Shown: positions 7,059 through 17,960, counted from the first letter of the stretch. The stretch is DNA of 49,411 nucleotides from Devosia sp. 66-22 (GCA_001899065.1 MKUZ01000019.1:83140-132550); one strand, 5' to 3'. A program made the numbers and translations. Notes: generated by a model not told the origin, from the sequence alone.

Positions 7059-8171
7059 ATGTCCGGGATCACCAACCTGGATTATGCGGCAATGTCAGGT
7101 CACACCGAACGTCTCGACTGGGTCGATTCCGCCAAGGGGATGTCCATCATCCTCGTGGTGATGATGTATTCTGTCTTCAATGTGGGCCAGGATGCCGAAG
7201 GCGTGGGGTTGTTCCACTACGTCATCGGCTTCGCCACGCCCTTCCGGATGCCGGAATTCTTCCTGATCTCGGGGCTGTTCCTCGACCAGGTGCTGGCCCG
7301 CAACTGGAAGGCCTATGCCGACCGGCGCGTCGTCCACTACCTCTATTTCTACGCCCTGTGGGCGGTGATCCACATCGTGCTCAAGGTCGGCATCCTGAGC
7401 GCCGATCCGCTGGGCGCGGCGAACTATCTGCTGTGGGCCGTCATCGAGCCCTATGGCGTGCTGTGGTTCATCTACCTGCTCGCCGCCTTCAGTCTCGTCG
7501 CCAAGATCGCCTACGAGCTGCGCATCCCGCGCTGGGTGGTGCTGGCGATCGGCGCGGCGCTGCAGATGCTGCCGATCACCACGGGCAGCTATCTCGTCGA
7601 CCAGTTCGCCGAGTACTTCGTCTACTTCTACGCCGGCTACATGTTCGCGCCGTGGATCTTCCGCCTCGTCGACCTTGCGCTCCGGCATGTCGGCGTAACC
7701 CTCGCCGCGCTCCTCCTCTATGCCGTGGTCAACGCCGCGCTGGTGTTCGCGCCCGGCTATGCGGTGCTGCCCGAGCACATCCAGATGGGCACTGCCGCCC
7801 TCCCCGGCCTCCACCTCGCCCTCGCCCTGATCGGCTCCCTGGCGCTGTGTGTCACCGCCGGGCTCCTGTCGCGCCTCCCCTTCATGGGGTGGCTGAGCTG
7901 GCTGGGCGAGCGCTCGATCGTTGTCTACCTCGCCTTCGTGCTGCCGATGTCCTTCGCCCGCATCGCACTGGGCAAGCTCGGCCTGATCGACGATGTGACG
8001 CTGTCGAGCCTCATCGTGATGGTGTTTGCCATCGGCGCGTCGCTCGCTCTCTATCTGCTCGTGCAGTGGACCGGCCGCGGCAAGTTCCTGTTCGAGCGGC
8101 CGGCCTGGGCGCACCTGCCCGGCACCAAGGGCAGCCGCAGCTACCAGCCCGCCGCCGTTCCGGCAGAGTGA
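7059..8171 (+). CDS. Acyltransferase family 3 / OpgC-like membrane protein
   Basis: A 370-aa integral membrane protein with about ten predicted helices. The opening ERLDWVDSAKGMSIILVVMM is the classic acyltransferase-3 (PF01757) start, in which a conserved aspartate and lysine (RLDWVDSAKG) precede the first helix. RMPEFFLISGLFL matches the second signature. Such proteins move acyl or succinyl groups onto sugars of polysaccharides, glucans or glycolipids at the membrane. ATG 7059 is chosen; ATG 7092 (MSGHTERLDW) is an equally good start, and neither has a clear ribosome site. The neighbouring glycosyltransferase fits a two-step decoration of one envelope molecule, which is inference from position. 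Confidence 0.85.
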   Translation: MSGITNLDYAAMSGHTERLDWVDSAKGMSIILVVMMYSVFNVGQDAEGVGLFHYVIGFATPFRMPEFFLISGLFLDQVLARNWKAYADRRVVHYLYFYALWAVIHIVLKVGILSADPLGAANYLLWAVIEPYGVLWFIYLLAAFSLVAKIAYELRIPRWVVLAIGAALQMLPITTGSYLVDQFAEYFVYFYAGYMFAPWIFRLVDLALRHVGVTLAALLLYAVVNAALVFAPGYAVLPEHIQMGTAALPGLHLALALIGSLALCVTAGLLSRLPFMGWLSWLGERSIVVYLAFVLPMSFARIALGKLGLIDDVTLSSLIVMVFAIGASLALYLLVQWTGRGKFLFERPAWAHLPGTKGSRSYQPAAVPAE

Positions 8172-8178
8172 GCCACGG

Positions 8179-8814
8179 TCAGGACTTGAGGGCCCTGACG
8201 CCGGTTGCGATCAGCACCGTTCCGAGCACGCCGAAGGCCGCGCCGAAGACGAATTCGATCGCGCGGGCAAAGCGTCCGTAGAACCGCCCCGCGAGCTGCG
8301 ACGAGAACAGCAATCCGTAGGTGCCGTAGATCAGCGTCGCGCTGATCGCGACCACCGGTCCGAAGGCGAGCACGGCCAGCATCGGCAGTCCGGCGCCGAA
8401 CAGGAATGTCGCGATCGCCGACCACATCAGAGCCGCCTTGGGGTTGGTGAGCACGACCAGCAGTCCGCGCCGCCAGGCCGCCAACGGCGTCAGCGTCTCG
8501 ACATTGGCCCGGATCGCCGTAGCCTTGCCGCGCCAGACCGACAGCAGCGAGCGGATGGCGAGCCAGAGCAGATAGAGACCGCCAAGGAACATCAGCGCGG
8601 TGAGCAGATGCGGGAAGCGGCGGAACAGCTCGCCCAGCCCGAAGGCGGTGGCGGCGGCCCAAATCAGCGAGCCGGTGGCGATGCCGCTGACCACCAGCAG
8701 CGACGCCCTGCGGCCCTGCTTGAGCGCGGCGCCGGCGACAGCCATCATGTTAGGACCCGGCGAGGCCTGCGCGGCCATCACGCCGAGCAGCGCGGCGACA
8801 AAGGCAGAGATCAT
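8179..8814 (-). CDS. LysE/RhtB-family amino acid exporter
   Basis: A 211-aa protein with six hydrophobic helices of the LysE/RhtB superfamily (PF01810), exporters of amino acids such as lysine, homoserine, threonine or leucine. The signature [20 protein letters not shown] is at residues 17-36 and [11 protein letters not shown] is in the middle. I choose ATG 8814 because it has GGAG at 7 bases and gives the usual family opening; ATG 8826 and TTG 8832 lie upstream. It is convergent with the acyltransferase gene (7 bases apart) and divergent from purQ. Substrate cannot be predicted, and no regulator gene is adjacent. Confidence 0.88.
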   Translation of the reverse strand: MISAFVAALLGVMAAQASPGPNMMAVAGAALKQGRRASLLVVSGIATGSLIWAAATAFGLGELFRRFPHLLTALMFLGGLYLLWLAIRSLLSVWRGKATAIRANVETLTPLAAWRRGLLVVLTNPKAALMWSAIATFLFGAGLPMLAVLAFGPVVAISATLIYGTYGLLFSSQLAGRFYGRFARAIEFVFGAAFGVLGTVLIATGVRALKS

Positions 8815-8897
8815 GCTGTGCTCCATCCCCAAGCAACAGGCCTGCCCGCCTCGCCTCCTACTTGCATTTCCGGCGCCGACTCGCCAGTAGTCCCAGC

Positions 8898-9563
8898 ATG
8901 AAATCAGCCGTTGTCGTCTTTCCGGGCCTCAATCGCGACCGCGACATGATCGCGGCGCTGACCACCATCGGGGGCGAGCCGCCGGTCGTGGTGTGGCACA
9001 AGGACACCGACATCCCCGATGTCGATCTCATCGTCATCCCGGGTGGATTCTCCTATGGTGATTACCTGCGCGCCGGCGCCATCGCCGCCCGCTCGCCGAT
9101 CATGCAGGCAATCCGCGGCAAGGCCTCCCGCGGGGTCCATGTGCTGGGCGTCTGCAACGGCTTCCAGATCCTCACCGAGGCAGGCCTTCTGCCGGGCGTG
9201 CTGATGCGCAACGCATCGCTGCGCTTCGTCTGCCGCGAGGTGCGGCTCAAGGTCGAGAACCACCGCACCCGCTTCACCGGCGGTTACCGCGAGGGCCAGG
9301 TCATCACGACGCCGGTCGCCCATCACGACGGCAACTATTTCGTCGATGCCTCGACGCTGAAATCGCTCGAAGACAATGAGCAGATCGCCTTCACCTACGC
9401 CGAGGGGACCAACCCCAACGGCTCGGTCGCCGACATCGCCGGCGTGTTCAACCGCGACAAGAACGTGCTGGGCCTGATGCCACACCCCGAGAACCTGATC
9501 GAGAGCGCGCATGGCGGCCTCGACGGCCGCGCCCTGTTCTCGAACCTGCTGCAGGTCGCGTGA
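8898..9563 (+). CDS. purQ: Phosphoribosylformylglycinamidine synthase subunit PurQ (glutaminase)
   Basis: A 221-aa class I glutamine amidotransferase that supplies ammonia to PurL in FGAM synthesis. The nucleophile is C86 in [13 protein letters not shown]; the His-Glu pair is in GLMPHPENL near the C-terminus. The opening [16 protein letters not shown] and [15 protein letters not shown] are PurQ-specific. The ATG at 8898 gives the standard N-terminus; an upstream in-frame start at 8862 adds 12 unconserved residues. It needs PurS and the short PurL, both encoded in this window but not adjacent. It is convergent with the RNA methyltransferase gene, whose end lies 4 bases away. Confidence 0.96.
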   Translation: MKSAVVVFPGLNRDRDMIAALTTIGGEPPVVVWHKDTDIPDVDLIVIPGGFSYGDYLRAGAIAARSPIMQAIRGKASRGVHVLGVCNGFQILTEAGLLPGVLMRNASLRFVCREVRLKVENHRTRFTGGYREGQVITTPVAHHDGNYFVDASTLKSLEDNEQIAFTYAEGTNPNGSVADIAGVFNRDKNVLGLMPHPENLIESAHGGLDGRALFSNLLQVA

Positions 9564-9567
9564 CCGC

Positions 9568-10371
9568 CTAGCGGTACCCCGCGGCGCGCCAGGCCTCGTA
9601 GATCATCACGCCGGCCGCGATGGCGAGGTTGAGGCTCTCGGCCCGCCCCGCCATGGGAATGCGCACCAGCTCGTCGCAGGCCTCCTCGACATCGACGGGC
9701 AATCCCGACTGCTCGGTGCCCATCAGGATGCAGGAGCGGTCGCCATAGTTCGCCACGTGATGCGCGTGGGCGCCGCGCATCGAGGCGGCAATGACGCGCA
9801 CCTTGCCGGCATCGCGCCAGGCGACGAATTCCTCGAACGAGGCCGCGGCGAGCGGCATCGCGAACAATGACCCCATCGTGGCGCGCACCGCTTCCACCGA
9901 GAACGGATCGCAGGTCGTGCCGATCAGGATCACGCCATCGCACCCCGCCGCATCGGCCGTGCGGATCACCGTGCCCAGATTGCCGGGGTCGCGCACCTCG
10001 TAGAGCGCGACATAGCGGCGGCGGCCGGTTGCGGCGAGATCCGCCAGCGGCGTCAGGCGCTGGTGAAAGGCCGCAACGACCGGCTGCGGATTGTCCCGGC
10101 CTGAAATCGTCGCCAGCACCTTCTGCGTCGCGGTGAGCACGCGCGCGCCGGCGGCCTGCATCAGCCCGAGCAAATCCCGGATGGCTGGGCGGTCGGCTGC
10201 CTCGGCATCGGCGAACGCATAGACCGGCCTCCAGCCATGATGCAGCGCCTCCTCGGCGAAGTGCACGCCTTCGGCGAGAAACAGGCCCGTCTCCTGCCGG
10301 TCCTTCTTGCGGTCGAGCCCCCTGAGCAGCTTCACCGTGTCATTGGCGGTCGACGAAATGTGCTCGAACAT
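9568..10371 (-). CDS. TrmH/SpoU-family RNA 2'-O-methyltransferase
   Basis: A 267-aa SPOUT methyltransferase. Residues 1-100 form an L30e-like RNA-binding domain (LLRGLDRKKDRQETGLFLAEG), followed by the knotted SpoU domain with the three family motifs: VRDPGNLGTVIRTADAAGCD, ILMGTEQSGLP and IPMAGRAESLNLAIAAGVMIYE. Such enzymes place a 2'-O-methyl on a 23S rRNA or tRNA ribose using S-adenosylmethionine bound in the trefoil knot. The exact target (for instance the G2251 site of RlmB) is not decidable from sequence. The start ATG 10371 opens MFEHISSTANDTVKLLRG. It overlaps nothing and appears to be a single-gene unit. Confidence 0.9.
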   Translation of the reverse strand: MFEHISSTANDTVKLLRGLDRKKDRQETGLFLAEGVHFAEEALHHGWRPVYAFADAEAADRPAIRDLLGLMQAAGARVLTATQKVLATISGRDNPQPVVAAFHQRLTPLADLAATGRRRYVALYEVRDPGNLGTVIRTADAAGCDGVILIGTTCDPFSVEAVRATMGSLFAMPLAAASFEEFVAWRDAGKVRVIAASMRGAHAHHVANYGDRSCILMGTEQSGLPVDVEEACDELVRIPMAGRAESLNLAIAAGVMIYEAWRAAGYR

Positions 10372-10499
10372 GCAGCACGTCTAGGGCTTCGGCCGCCGTT
10401 TGGAAATCGCTACTTGCCCGGCGGGACGGGCAAAAGGCGGTAGCGGCGCGGCCGGCACCGCCCTATTGTCCGGTCGTTGCCGTCGCCGAGAAGTGCTTG

Positions 10500-11165
10500 A
10501 TGTCATTGCGGTTACCCTTCGCCCTCCTCGCCATAATGATCGGGCTGGTCGGGCTGGCGCTCGATTTCTACGTCATCGCCGGCGTGATGGGACCGCCGCA
10601 GAACCGCTCGCTGCTGAGCTTCCTCGTCTACTACTGGAGCTTCCTCACCAATCTCAGCAACACGGTGCTGCTGCTGGTCTATATCGCCGACCTGAGCGGC
10701 GCGCGCTGGCTGGGCTGGTTCCGCGACCCGGTGACCAAGGCGGGCATGGCCGGCATCATGATGCTGGTGATGTTCTTCTATCACTTCATGCTGGCGCCCT
10801 ACCTCCCCGAGCTGCCGCAGGCGATCGAGATTTCCAACATCCTGCTGCACTATGTGACGCCCGTGCTGTTCGTGGTCTGGTGGGCGGTGTGGTCGTCGCA
10901 CGGCACGCTGCGCTATCGCGACGTGCCGCTGATGCTGGTGCCGGGCCTTGCCTACGTCGCCTATGTCGAGCTGCGCGGTCCGCTCGCGGGCGAATATCCC
11001 TACACCATTCTCGATCCCGGCTACGCGCCGCCGGGCGGCACGGCGGCCGGGCCGCTCACCGTCGCCATCAGCGTCGGCGTGCTCGTCGTTCTCGTCGCAA
11101 TCTTCGACTTGCTCCTTGTCTTCATTGACGGTTTGATCGCGCCGCGGCAGCGTCGGGCCGCCTGA
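10500..11165 (+). CDS. Pr6Pr-family membrane protein
   Basis: A 221-aa protein with six predicted transmembrane helices. The pattern YYWSFLTNLSNTVLLLVY, a YHFMLAPYLPE motif after helix three, then LLHYVTPVLFVVWWAV and a loop LRGPLAGEYPYTILDPGY matches the Pr6Pr family of bacterial membrane proteins, distantly like the androgen-induced AIG1/FAR-17a hydrolases. Two conserved histidines (in FFYHF and LLHYV) could be functional. I use ATG 10500 with GAGAAG 5 to 10 bases upstream; a TTG sits just before it at 10497. It is the first gene of a likely operon with a 38-aa membrane microprotein and a DUF2237 protein. Biochemical role unknown. Confidence 0.8.
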   Translation: MSLRLPFALLAIMIGLVGLALDFYVIAGVMGPPQNRSLLSFLVYYWSFLTNLSNTVLLLVYIADLSGARWLGWFRDPVTKAGMAGIMMLVMFFYHFMLAPYLPELPQAIEISNILLHYVTPVLFVVWWAVWSSHGTLRYRDVPLMLVPGLAYVAYVELRGPLAGEYPYTILDPGYAPPGGTAAGPLTVAISVGVLVVLVAIFDLLLVFIDGLIAPRQRRAA

Positions 11166-11175
11166 GGGAGACAGC

Positions 11176-11292
11176 GTGAAGAACATCGCGACCTGGGTCG
11201 GCCTCGTCATCGGCGTTGCCGCGCTGGTGCTCGGCGCCATCGTCGTCGCCATCGACAGGGCACTCACCCGCGTGGACATGCCGGGACCATGA
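11176..11292 (+). CDS. 38-aa single-helix membrane microprotein
   Basis: A 38-codon gene with a GTG start at 11176 behind GGGAG. Residues 5-28 form one strongly hydrophobic helix (TWVGLVIGVAALVLGAIVVA) followed by a short charged tail, DRALTRVDMPGP. Its TGA (11290-11292) overlaps the ATG of the DUF2237 gene (11289-11291), the usual arrangement for translational coupling. It starts 10 bases after the Pr6Pr gene. The good ribosome site, the overlap and the membrane-type composition support translation. No family recognised; it may be a partner of the upstream membrane protein. Confidence 0.62.
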   Translation: MKNIATWVGLVIGVAALVLGAIVVAIDRALTRVDMPGP

Positions 11293-11660
11293 GCCAGGAA
11301 CTCAATGTGCTCGGCGAGCCGCTGCAGCCCTGCTCGGATGATCCGCTGACCGGCTTCTTCCGCGACGGCCATTGCCATCAGGGGCAGGACGGCTCGTCGC
11401 GCCACCTCGTATGCATCGAGGTCAGCGCCGAATTCCTCGCCTTCAGCAAATCGGTCGGCAACGATCTGAGCACGCCGCGCCCCGACATGGCCTTCCCCGG
11501 ACTCGAGCCGGGCGATCGCTGGTGCCTCCTCGCGCCGCGCTGGGTCGAAGCCGAGCAGCACGGCATGGCGCCGCGCGTGGTGCTGCTGTCGACGCATGAA
11601 GGCGCCCTGCGCTACACCGACCTCAGGACGCTGAAAGCCTACGCGCTCGATCTGGCCTGA
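11289..11660 (+). CDS. DUF2237 family protein
   Basis: A 123-aa soluble protein of the DUF2237 family (PF09996). The conserved line is clear: NVLGEPLQPCSDDPLTGFFR, then FLAFSKSVGNDLSTPRPD and FPGLEPGDRWCLLAPRW. Cysteines at about positions 15, 29, 42 and 79 are family features and hint at metal binding or redox chemistry, though no function is established. The start codon overlaps the stop of the 38-aa microprotein gene by three of four bases, so expression is probably coupled. The C-terminus ends in the usual short helix (LRTLKAYAL). Confidence 0.87.
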   Translation: MSQELNVLGEPLQPCSDDPLTGFFRDGHCHQGQDGSSRHLVCIEVSAEFLAFSKSVGNDLSTPRPDMAFPGLEPGDRWCLLAPRWVEAEQHGMAPRVVLLSTHEGALRYTDLRTLKAYALDLA

Positions 11661-11686
11661 GACTGGCTCAAGCGGCCTGCTGGCGC

Positions 11687-11953
11687 CTAAGCCGCCTCGA
11701 CCACATGCACGATCGCCGTGCGCGGACGGCTTTCCCAGCCGACGACGCCATAGGGATCGGGACGGGACTCGTCATAGTCGCCGCTCAGCAGGCCATCGAG
11801 GCGCGTATCGAGCCGTTCGGCCAGCGCGCCCTCGAACCGCCCCTTGCGGAAGCCCGAAATGATGGCGGCGACTTCGGCCCTGCGGCGGGCATAGACCGGC
11901 GCCGGTTCGCCCGAAAAACGCTTCACCCTGATCGCTGGCCACCAGTCCGACAT
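11687..11953 (-). CDS. Hypothetical 88-aa soluble protein
   Basis: An 88-aa reading frame with ATG 11953 and a near-ideal GGAGGA ribosome site 5 bases upstream. The protein is basic in its first third (RVKRFSGEPAPVYARRRAEV), with a helix-rich middle (FEGALAERLDTRLDGLL) and a C-terminal strand-like stretch (RTAIVHVVEAA). No membrane helix or signal peptide. I do not recognise a family. It stands alone, convergent with the DUF2237 gene and upstream of the response regulator on the same strand direction but separated by 79 bases on its other side. Good start signals and coherent composition make it a probable gene. Confidence 0.6.
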   Translation of the reverse strand: MSDWWPAIRVKRFSGEPAPVYARRRAEVAAIISGFRKGRFEGALAERLDTRLDGLLSGDYDESRPDPYGVVGWESRPRTAIVHVVEAA

Positions 11954-12032
11954 CGATTCCTCCGTCTTGGGAGGACGCTAATGCGCTGATGTTTGAAGGG
12001 ATTGAGCCGATGGTTAGAATTTGGAGAGAAGC

Positions 12033-12725
12033 TCAGGCCGGAGGCGCCGGCGGCACGGCCGCGAGCATGTAGCCGACGCTGCGCACCGTCTGGATCAGCG
12101 ACTCCTCGCCGGGCCTGTCGATCTTGGCGCGCAGGTAGCGGATATAGACGTCCACGATCTTGGTGCCGGGGTCGTAGCCGATCTGCCAGACGCTGTTGAG
12201 CAGCCGTTCGCGGCTGATCACCCGCCCCGCATTCTCGATGAGGTAGCGCAGCAGTTCGAACTCACGCGCCGTCAGCGTGATCGGCTCGCCGTCGCGGCTC
12301 ACCCGGCGCGTCGCCGGGTCGAGGCTCAGCGGTCCCACTGTCAGCACCGTCTCGCGGTCGATCGAGCCGCGGCGGCGGCCGAGCGCGAAGATGCGGGCGA
12401 GCAGTTCGTCGAAGGCGAAGGGCTTGGTGAGATAGTCGTCCGCCCCTTCCTTGAGGCCGGTGATCTTGTCCTGCAGCGAAGCCTTGGCCGTCAGCATCAG
12501 GATCAGCACCGGCCGACGCTCGGCGCGCAGCATGCGGGCGATCTCGATGCCGTCGACATAGGGCAGCGTGCGATCGAGGATGATGAGGTCGAACGGATCG
12601 CTGCGCGCCCGCTCGAGGCCGTCGCGGCCGTCGAGTTCCACCGCCACCTGGTGCCCCTCGGCCGTCAACCCGCGCTCGAGGAACGAGGCGATGCGGCGGT
12701 CGTCTTCGATCACGAGGATGTTCAT
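12033..12725 (-). CDS. OmpR/PhoB-type response regulator
   Basis: A 230-aa two-domain regulator. The receiver domain has acidic residues D8 and D9, phospho-acceptor D51 (DLIILDRTLPYVDG), a conserved threonine in LMLTAKA and lysine in YLTKPF. The C-terminal winged helix of the OmpR class includes LTAREFELLRYL, NSVWQIGYDPGTKIVDVYI and a final TVRSVGYML. It would be phosphorylated by the kinase encoded directly upstream and bind DNA as a dimer. Its ATG overlaps the kinase stop region: the kinase gene ends at 12722 and the regulator starts at 12725, so order of transcription is regulator second only if both read from the 14146 promoter. Target genes are unknown. Confidence 0.93.
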   Translation of the reverse strand: MNILVIEDDRRIASFLERGLTAEGHQVAVELDGRDGLERARSDPFDLIILDRTLPYVDGIEIARMLRAERRPVLILMLTAKASLQDKITGLKEGADDYLTKPFAFDELLARIFALGRRRGSIDRETVLTVGPLSLDPATRRVSRDGEPITLTAREFELLRYLIENAGRVISRERLLNSVWQIGYDPGTKIVDVYIRYLRAKIDRPGEESLIQTVRSVGYMLAAVPPAPPA

Positions 12726-14146
12726 CGCGTGCCCACCCTGAGCGGCAGCGCGATCTCGAACAGCGCCCCGCCCTCGGACCGGTTGCGCAGCGCGATCTCG
12801 CCGCCATGCCGCTCGACGATGCCCTTGGCGATGGCCAGCCCGATGCCGAAGCCGGGGTTCATCATGTCCTGCTCGGCGCGCCCGCGGAAGAAGCGCTGGA
12901 ACAGGTAGGGCTGGTCCTCCGCCGCGATCCCCGGCCCGCTGTCCCTGATGCGCAGCACAGCGCGACCCGACTCGACACCGGTCGACAGCTCGACCGTCGC
13001 GCCGGGCGCCGAGTGCTTCACCGCATTATCGATGCCGATCATCACTGCCTGCTTCAAATGCCGGAAATCGCCCTCGATCTCGGCGCCGTCGTCGCCGATA
13101 TCGGCGGCAATCGCCACTTCGCGTGCCTCGGCCAGCATCCTGCCCTCGTCCACAGCGACCGCGGCGACGTCCTCGAGCCGCACGCTCTGCATCACCAGCG
13201 GTTGCGCCTCCGATTCCTGCCGCGCCGCGTCGATCAGGTCGTCGAACAGCAGCGCCAGTTCCGCCGCCTGCGCGCGCACGCGCTGCATCGCGACGCGCAG
13301 GGCGTCGGTGTCGCCCGCAGCGCTGCGCAGCGCGACGTCGGCCTCGCCGCGGAGCACGGTGAGCGGCGTGCGCAACTGGTGGCCGATATCGGCCAGAAGC
13401 TGCCCGCGCGACTGCTCGAGCGCCTTGAGCTTCCTGTCGAGTTCCGCCATGGCCGCACGCGTTTCCGCCGCGGCCGTCGTGGTACCGCGATGGGAGCGGC
13501 GCATCGCAAGGATGGCGAGCAGCGCCACGACAAGGAGCAGCAAGCCGCCGGCCACCGCCGCGGCGATGAGGAGGCGGCTGCGCTCCGCCTCGATCATGGC
13601 GAGCTGCTCGGCGACCTCGGCGCGCTCCTCGCCGATCCCCGCATCGATCAGCGGCTGCAACTCGTTGGTCAGGCGGAAATCGACCTCGCGGCTCACCACG
13701 CGCGCCGCCTCGCCGCCATCGCCCGAAGCACTGAGCGAGAAGGCCCGTTTCGCCGCGGCGTCGATGGCGTGGTAGAGGTCGGTCATCCGCCGCACCGTTT
13801 CGATCTCGGGCAGTTCCTTCTGCAGATCAGGCGAGCCGGTGAAGGCGTTGAGCTCCTCGCGCGTCGCCCGGGCGAGGTTGGCGAGCACGCGATCCATGTC
13901 GTTGCGCGCCGTCTGCAGTTCGCCGCCGCGGTCGTAGCCGAACAGCAATTGGTCGACCACCTGCCGGCCGTAGCGGCCCGCCGCGCCGTCCAGCGCATGG
14001 AGGGATTCGAGCTGCGATCCGGCCCCCTGCGCCCGCAGCAGGGCGAAATCGGCCGCCCGCATGCCGGCGTTGAGGAGGCCGATAAAGGCAGCCACGCCGA
14101 GGCAAACGGCGATCACAATCAAGGCGATATGGGCACGCACACTCAT
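12722..14146 (-). CDS. Membrane sensor histidine kinase
   Basis: A 474-aa kinase (a GTG at 14209 would add 21 residues). Two transmembrane helices near residues 5-28 and 190-215 enclose a helical periplasmic sensor of about 160 aa without recognisable ligand motifs. The cytoplasmic part has a HisKA helix with the phospho-acceptor in ADIGHQLRTPLTVLRGEAD, an N box (IGIDNAVKHSAPG), a G1 box (IRDSGPGIAAED) and a G2 box (FGIGLAIAKGIVERHGG). The stop overlaps the response-regulator start by four bases, so the two form a coupled operon. The start ATG 14146 fits the common MSVRAHIALIV opening. It is divergent from purL with about 180 bases between. Confidence 0.9.
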   Translation of the reverse strand: MSVRAHIALIVIAVCLGVAAFIGLLNAGMRAADFALLRAQGAGSQLESLHALDGAAGRYGRQVVDQLLFGYDRGGELQTARNDMDRVLANLARATREELNAFTGSPDLQKELPEIETVRRMTDLYHAIDAAAKRAFSLSASGDGGEAARVVSREVDFRLTNELQPLIDAGIGEERAEVAEQLAMIEAERSRLLIAAAVAGGLLLLVVALLAILAMRRSHRGTTTAAAETRAAMAELDRKLKALEQSRGQLLADIGHQLRTPLTVLRGEADVALRSAAGDTDALRVAMQRVRAQAAELALLFDDLIDAARQESEAQPLVMQSVRLEDVAAVAVDEGRMLAEAREVAIAADIGDDGAEIEGDFRHLKQAVMIGIDNAVKHSAPGATVELSTGVESGRAVLRIRDSGPGIAAEDQPYLFQRFFRGRAEQDMMNPGFGIGLAIAKGIVERHGGEIALRNRSEGGALFEIALPLRVGTR

Positions 14147-14328
14147 CGGCCCGGACCTTACAGGCAGCGGGCGCGGCTCCGCCAGCCGGGCTTGGCTTAT
14201 GTCGGTCACAGCCTGCCGCCCCGGCGCTCACAATCCCCCGAAAATGCCACGGATCGGCTGTATTGCCGCGACCCGTTCGGCTATGAGGGCCGCATCGAGC
14301 TGTCCCACCTCGCACACCCGCGGATTCC

Positions 14329-16557
<2,229 letters not shown>

Positions 16558-16616
16558 TTGAAGCCGCCGCGCTGCACGTGGCATAGTCGCAGCAACATCA
16601 GTTGCGGAGACCATCC

Positions 16617-16850
16617 ATGCCCATGAGCGCGGCGGAAATCGAGAAACGGATCAAGGCGGCGATTCCCGATGCGGTCGTCGAACTCCGCGACCTCGCCGGC
16701 GACGACAATCACTGGGCGGCGACTGTCATCTCCGAGCAGTTCCGCGGCAAGACCCGGGTCGACCAGCAGCGCATGGTCAATGCCGCCTTCGGTGCCGACA
16801 TGGGCACGACGCTGCATTCGCTCTCGGTGCAGACCAAAGCACCGGACTGA
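16617..16850 (+). CDS. BolA-family protein
   Basis: A 77-aa BolA protein (PF01722). The fold and signature are seen as AEIEKRIKAAIPDAVVELRD, then DNHWAATVISEQFRGKTRVDQQRMVNAAFG and the C-terminal LHSLSVQTKA. BolA proteins bind [2Fe-2S] clusters jointly with CGFS glutaredoxins and, in some bacteria, regulate transcription. The histidine in GDDNHW and the one in TLHSLS are candidate cluster ligands. Its expected partner grxD lies 1.1 kb downstream with two genes inserted between, a spacing larger than is usual for purL-bolA-grxD. ATG 16617 has GGAG 8 bases upstream. Confidence 0.92.
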   Translation: MPMSAAEIEKRIKAAIPDAVVELRDLAGDDNHWAATVISEQFRGKTRVDQQRMVNAAFGADMGTTLHSLSVQTKAPD

Positions 16851-16856
16851 CACGCG

Positions 16857-17267
16857 ATGACGGACTACCGACTGGTCGAACGGCTGCCCACGGTCGCCGA
16901 ATATCGCGATCTGCGCCGCCTGTCGGGCCTCAGCGAGAAGAGCCCCGAAGCCGCCGAGCGGGGCTTGCCTGCAACCCTGTTCGCGGTGGTGATCGAGGCG
17001 GACGGCGGCCCGGTCGGCATGGGGCGCGTCATCGGCGATGGCGGAACCGCCTACCAGGTGGTGGACATCGCGGTGCTGCCGCCACATCAGGGCCAGGGGC
17101 TGGGCAAGCGGATCGTGGCGGCGCTCGTCGACTGGCTGCACGCCACCGCGCCCAAAAGCGCCTATGTCAGCCTCATCGCCGACGGGCCGGCCAAGGATCT
17201 CTATGCGCAGTACGGGTTCGAGCCCACCGCGCCCGCCTCTATCGGCATGGCGTTCAAGATCAAATGA
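16857..17267 (+). CDS. GNAT-family N-acetyltransferase
   Basis: A 136-aa GNAT enzyme that would transfer an acetyl group from acetyl-CoA to an amine. The acetyl-CoA loop is VLPPHQGQGLGKRIVAALVD (residues about 72-91), preceded by a beta strand VVDIAVL and followed by AYVSLIADGPAKDLYAQYGF, where the tyrosine is the usual general acid. Six bases separate it from bolA, so it is probably in the purL-bolA transcript. The substrate is unknown. No membrane or signal segment. Confidence 0.88.
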   Translation: MTDYRLVERLPTVAEYRDLRRLSGLSEKSPEAAERGLPATLFAVVIEADGGPVGMGRVIGDGGTAYQVVDIAVLPPHQGQGLGKRIVAALVDWLHATAPKSAYVSLIADGPAKDLYAQYGFEPTAPASIGMAFKIK

Positions 17268-17307
17268 CGCTACCGTCCCGCTCACTGAGCAAACAAGTGG
17301 GGGACTC

Positions 17308-17856
17308 ATGCGCGCTCAAGCAGTCTGGATCATCTTCATCGGCACGGTGATTGCCGTTGCGGCGGCGGTCGTGGCGATCATCGGCTTTGTCGAAAGCAAC
17401 GTGACCCTCGGCATCATTGCCGTTGTCGCCGCGGTCGCGGCGGTCGTGGGCACTGTGCTGCTCTACCGCCGCTCGGGCGCAACGGGACGCCCGGCCTTCG
17501 AGCAGGCTCTGAGCGCCGATTTTGCGGCGGCGCAGCAGGGCTGGTTCCACGCCTCCGGCCTCGCCATCGACCCGACGCGGCGCCTGCTGCTGGTGGGCAC
17601 AGAGAGCGGCGCAACGCGCATCCCGCTGAGCGACATATCGAGCGTCGTCTATCACCGGACACAGAACACGCCCGCTTATGGCGGCAACTCGATCCTCGCC
17701 CTGATCATGCTGCCCGCGGTGATCGGCTCGATGGTGCACAATGCCAGCAAGGCCGGATTGCACGTGACGGCCGGTGGCCGCAGCTACCGGATCATCGGCA
17801 TCCAGCCCAAGGATGCGGAGGTGTGGCAGGGCCGGCTCGCCGACGGCGCCGCATAG
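17308..17856 (+). CDS. Two-helix membrane protein with a PH-like cytoplasmic region
   Basis: A 182-aa protein starting at ATG 17308 behind a GTGGGGGA ribosome site. Two adjacent helices occupy residues about 5-27 and 31-52 (VWIIFIGTVIAVAAAVVAII and TLGIIAVVAAVAAVVGTVLL). The remaining 130 residues contain strands such as GLAIDPTRRLLLVG, TRIPLSDISSVVYHR and LHVTAGGRSYRIIG, which look like a bacterial pleckstrin-type fold, with a short hydrophobic patch LALIMLPAVIGSMV near 135. I do not recognise a named family. It lies between the GNAT and grxD on the same strand. Role unknown. Confidence 0.68.
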   Translation: MRAQAVWIIFIGTVIAVAAAVVAIIGFVESNVTLGIIAVVAAVAAVVGTVLLYRRSGATGRPAFEQALSADFAAAQQGWFHASGLAIDPTRRLLLVGTESGATRIPLSDISSVVYHRTQNTPAYGGNSILALIMLPAVIGSMVHNASKAGLHVTAGGRSYRIIGIQPKDAEVWQGRLADGAA

Positions 17857-17960
17857 CTGCCTCCATCGTCACATCCCGATGATCGCCTCGACATCGGGGC
17901 AAACTCGGCCTATTTACTCGGCAAATCCTCCGGCCCTCCCCGGACAACCAAGGTATTGTC

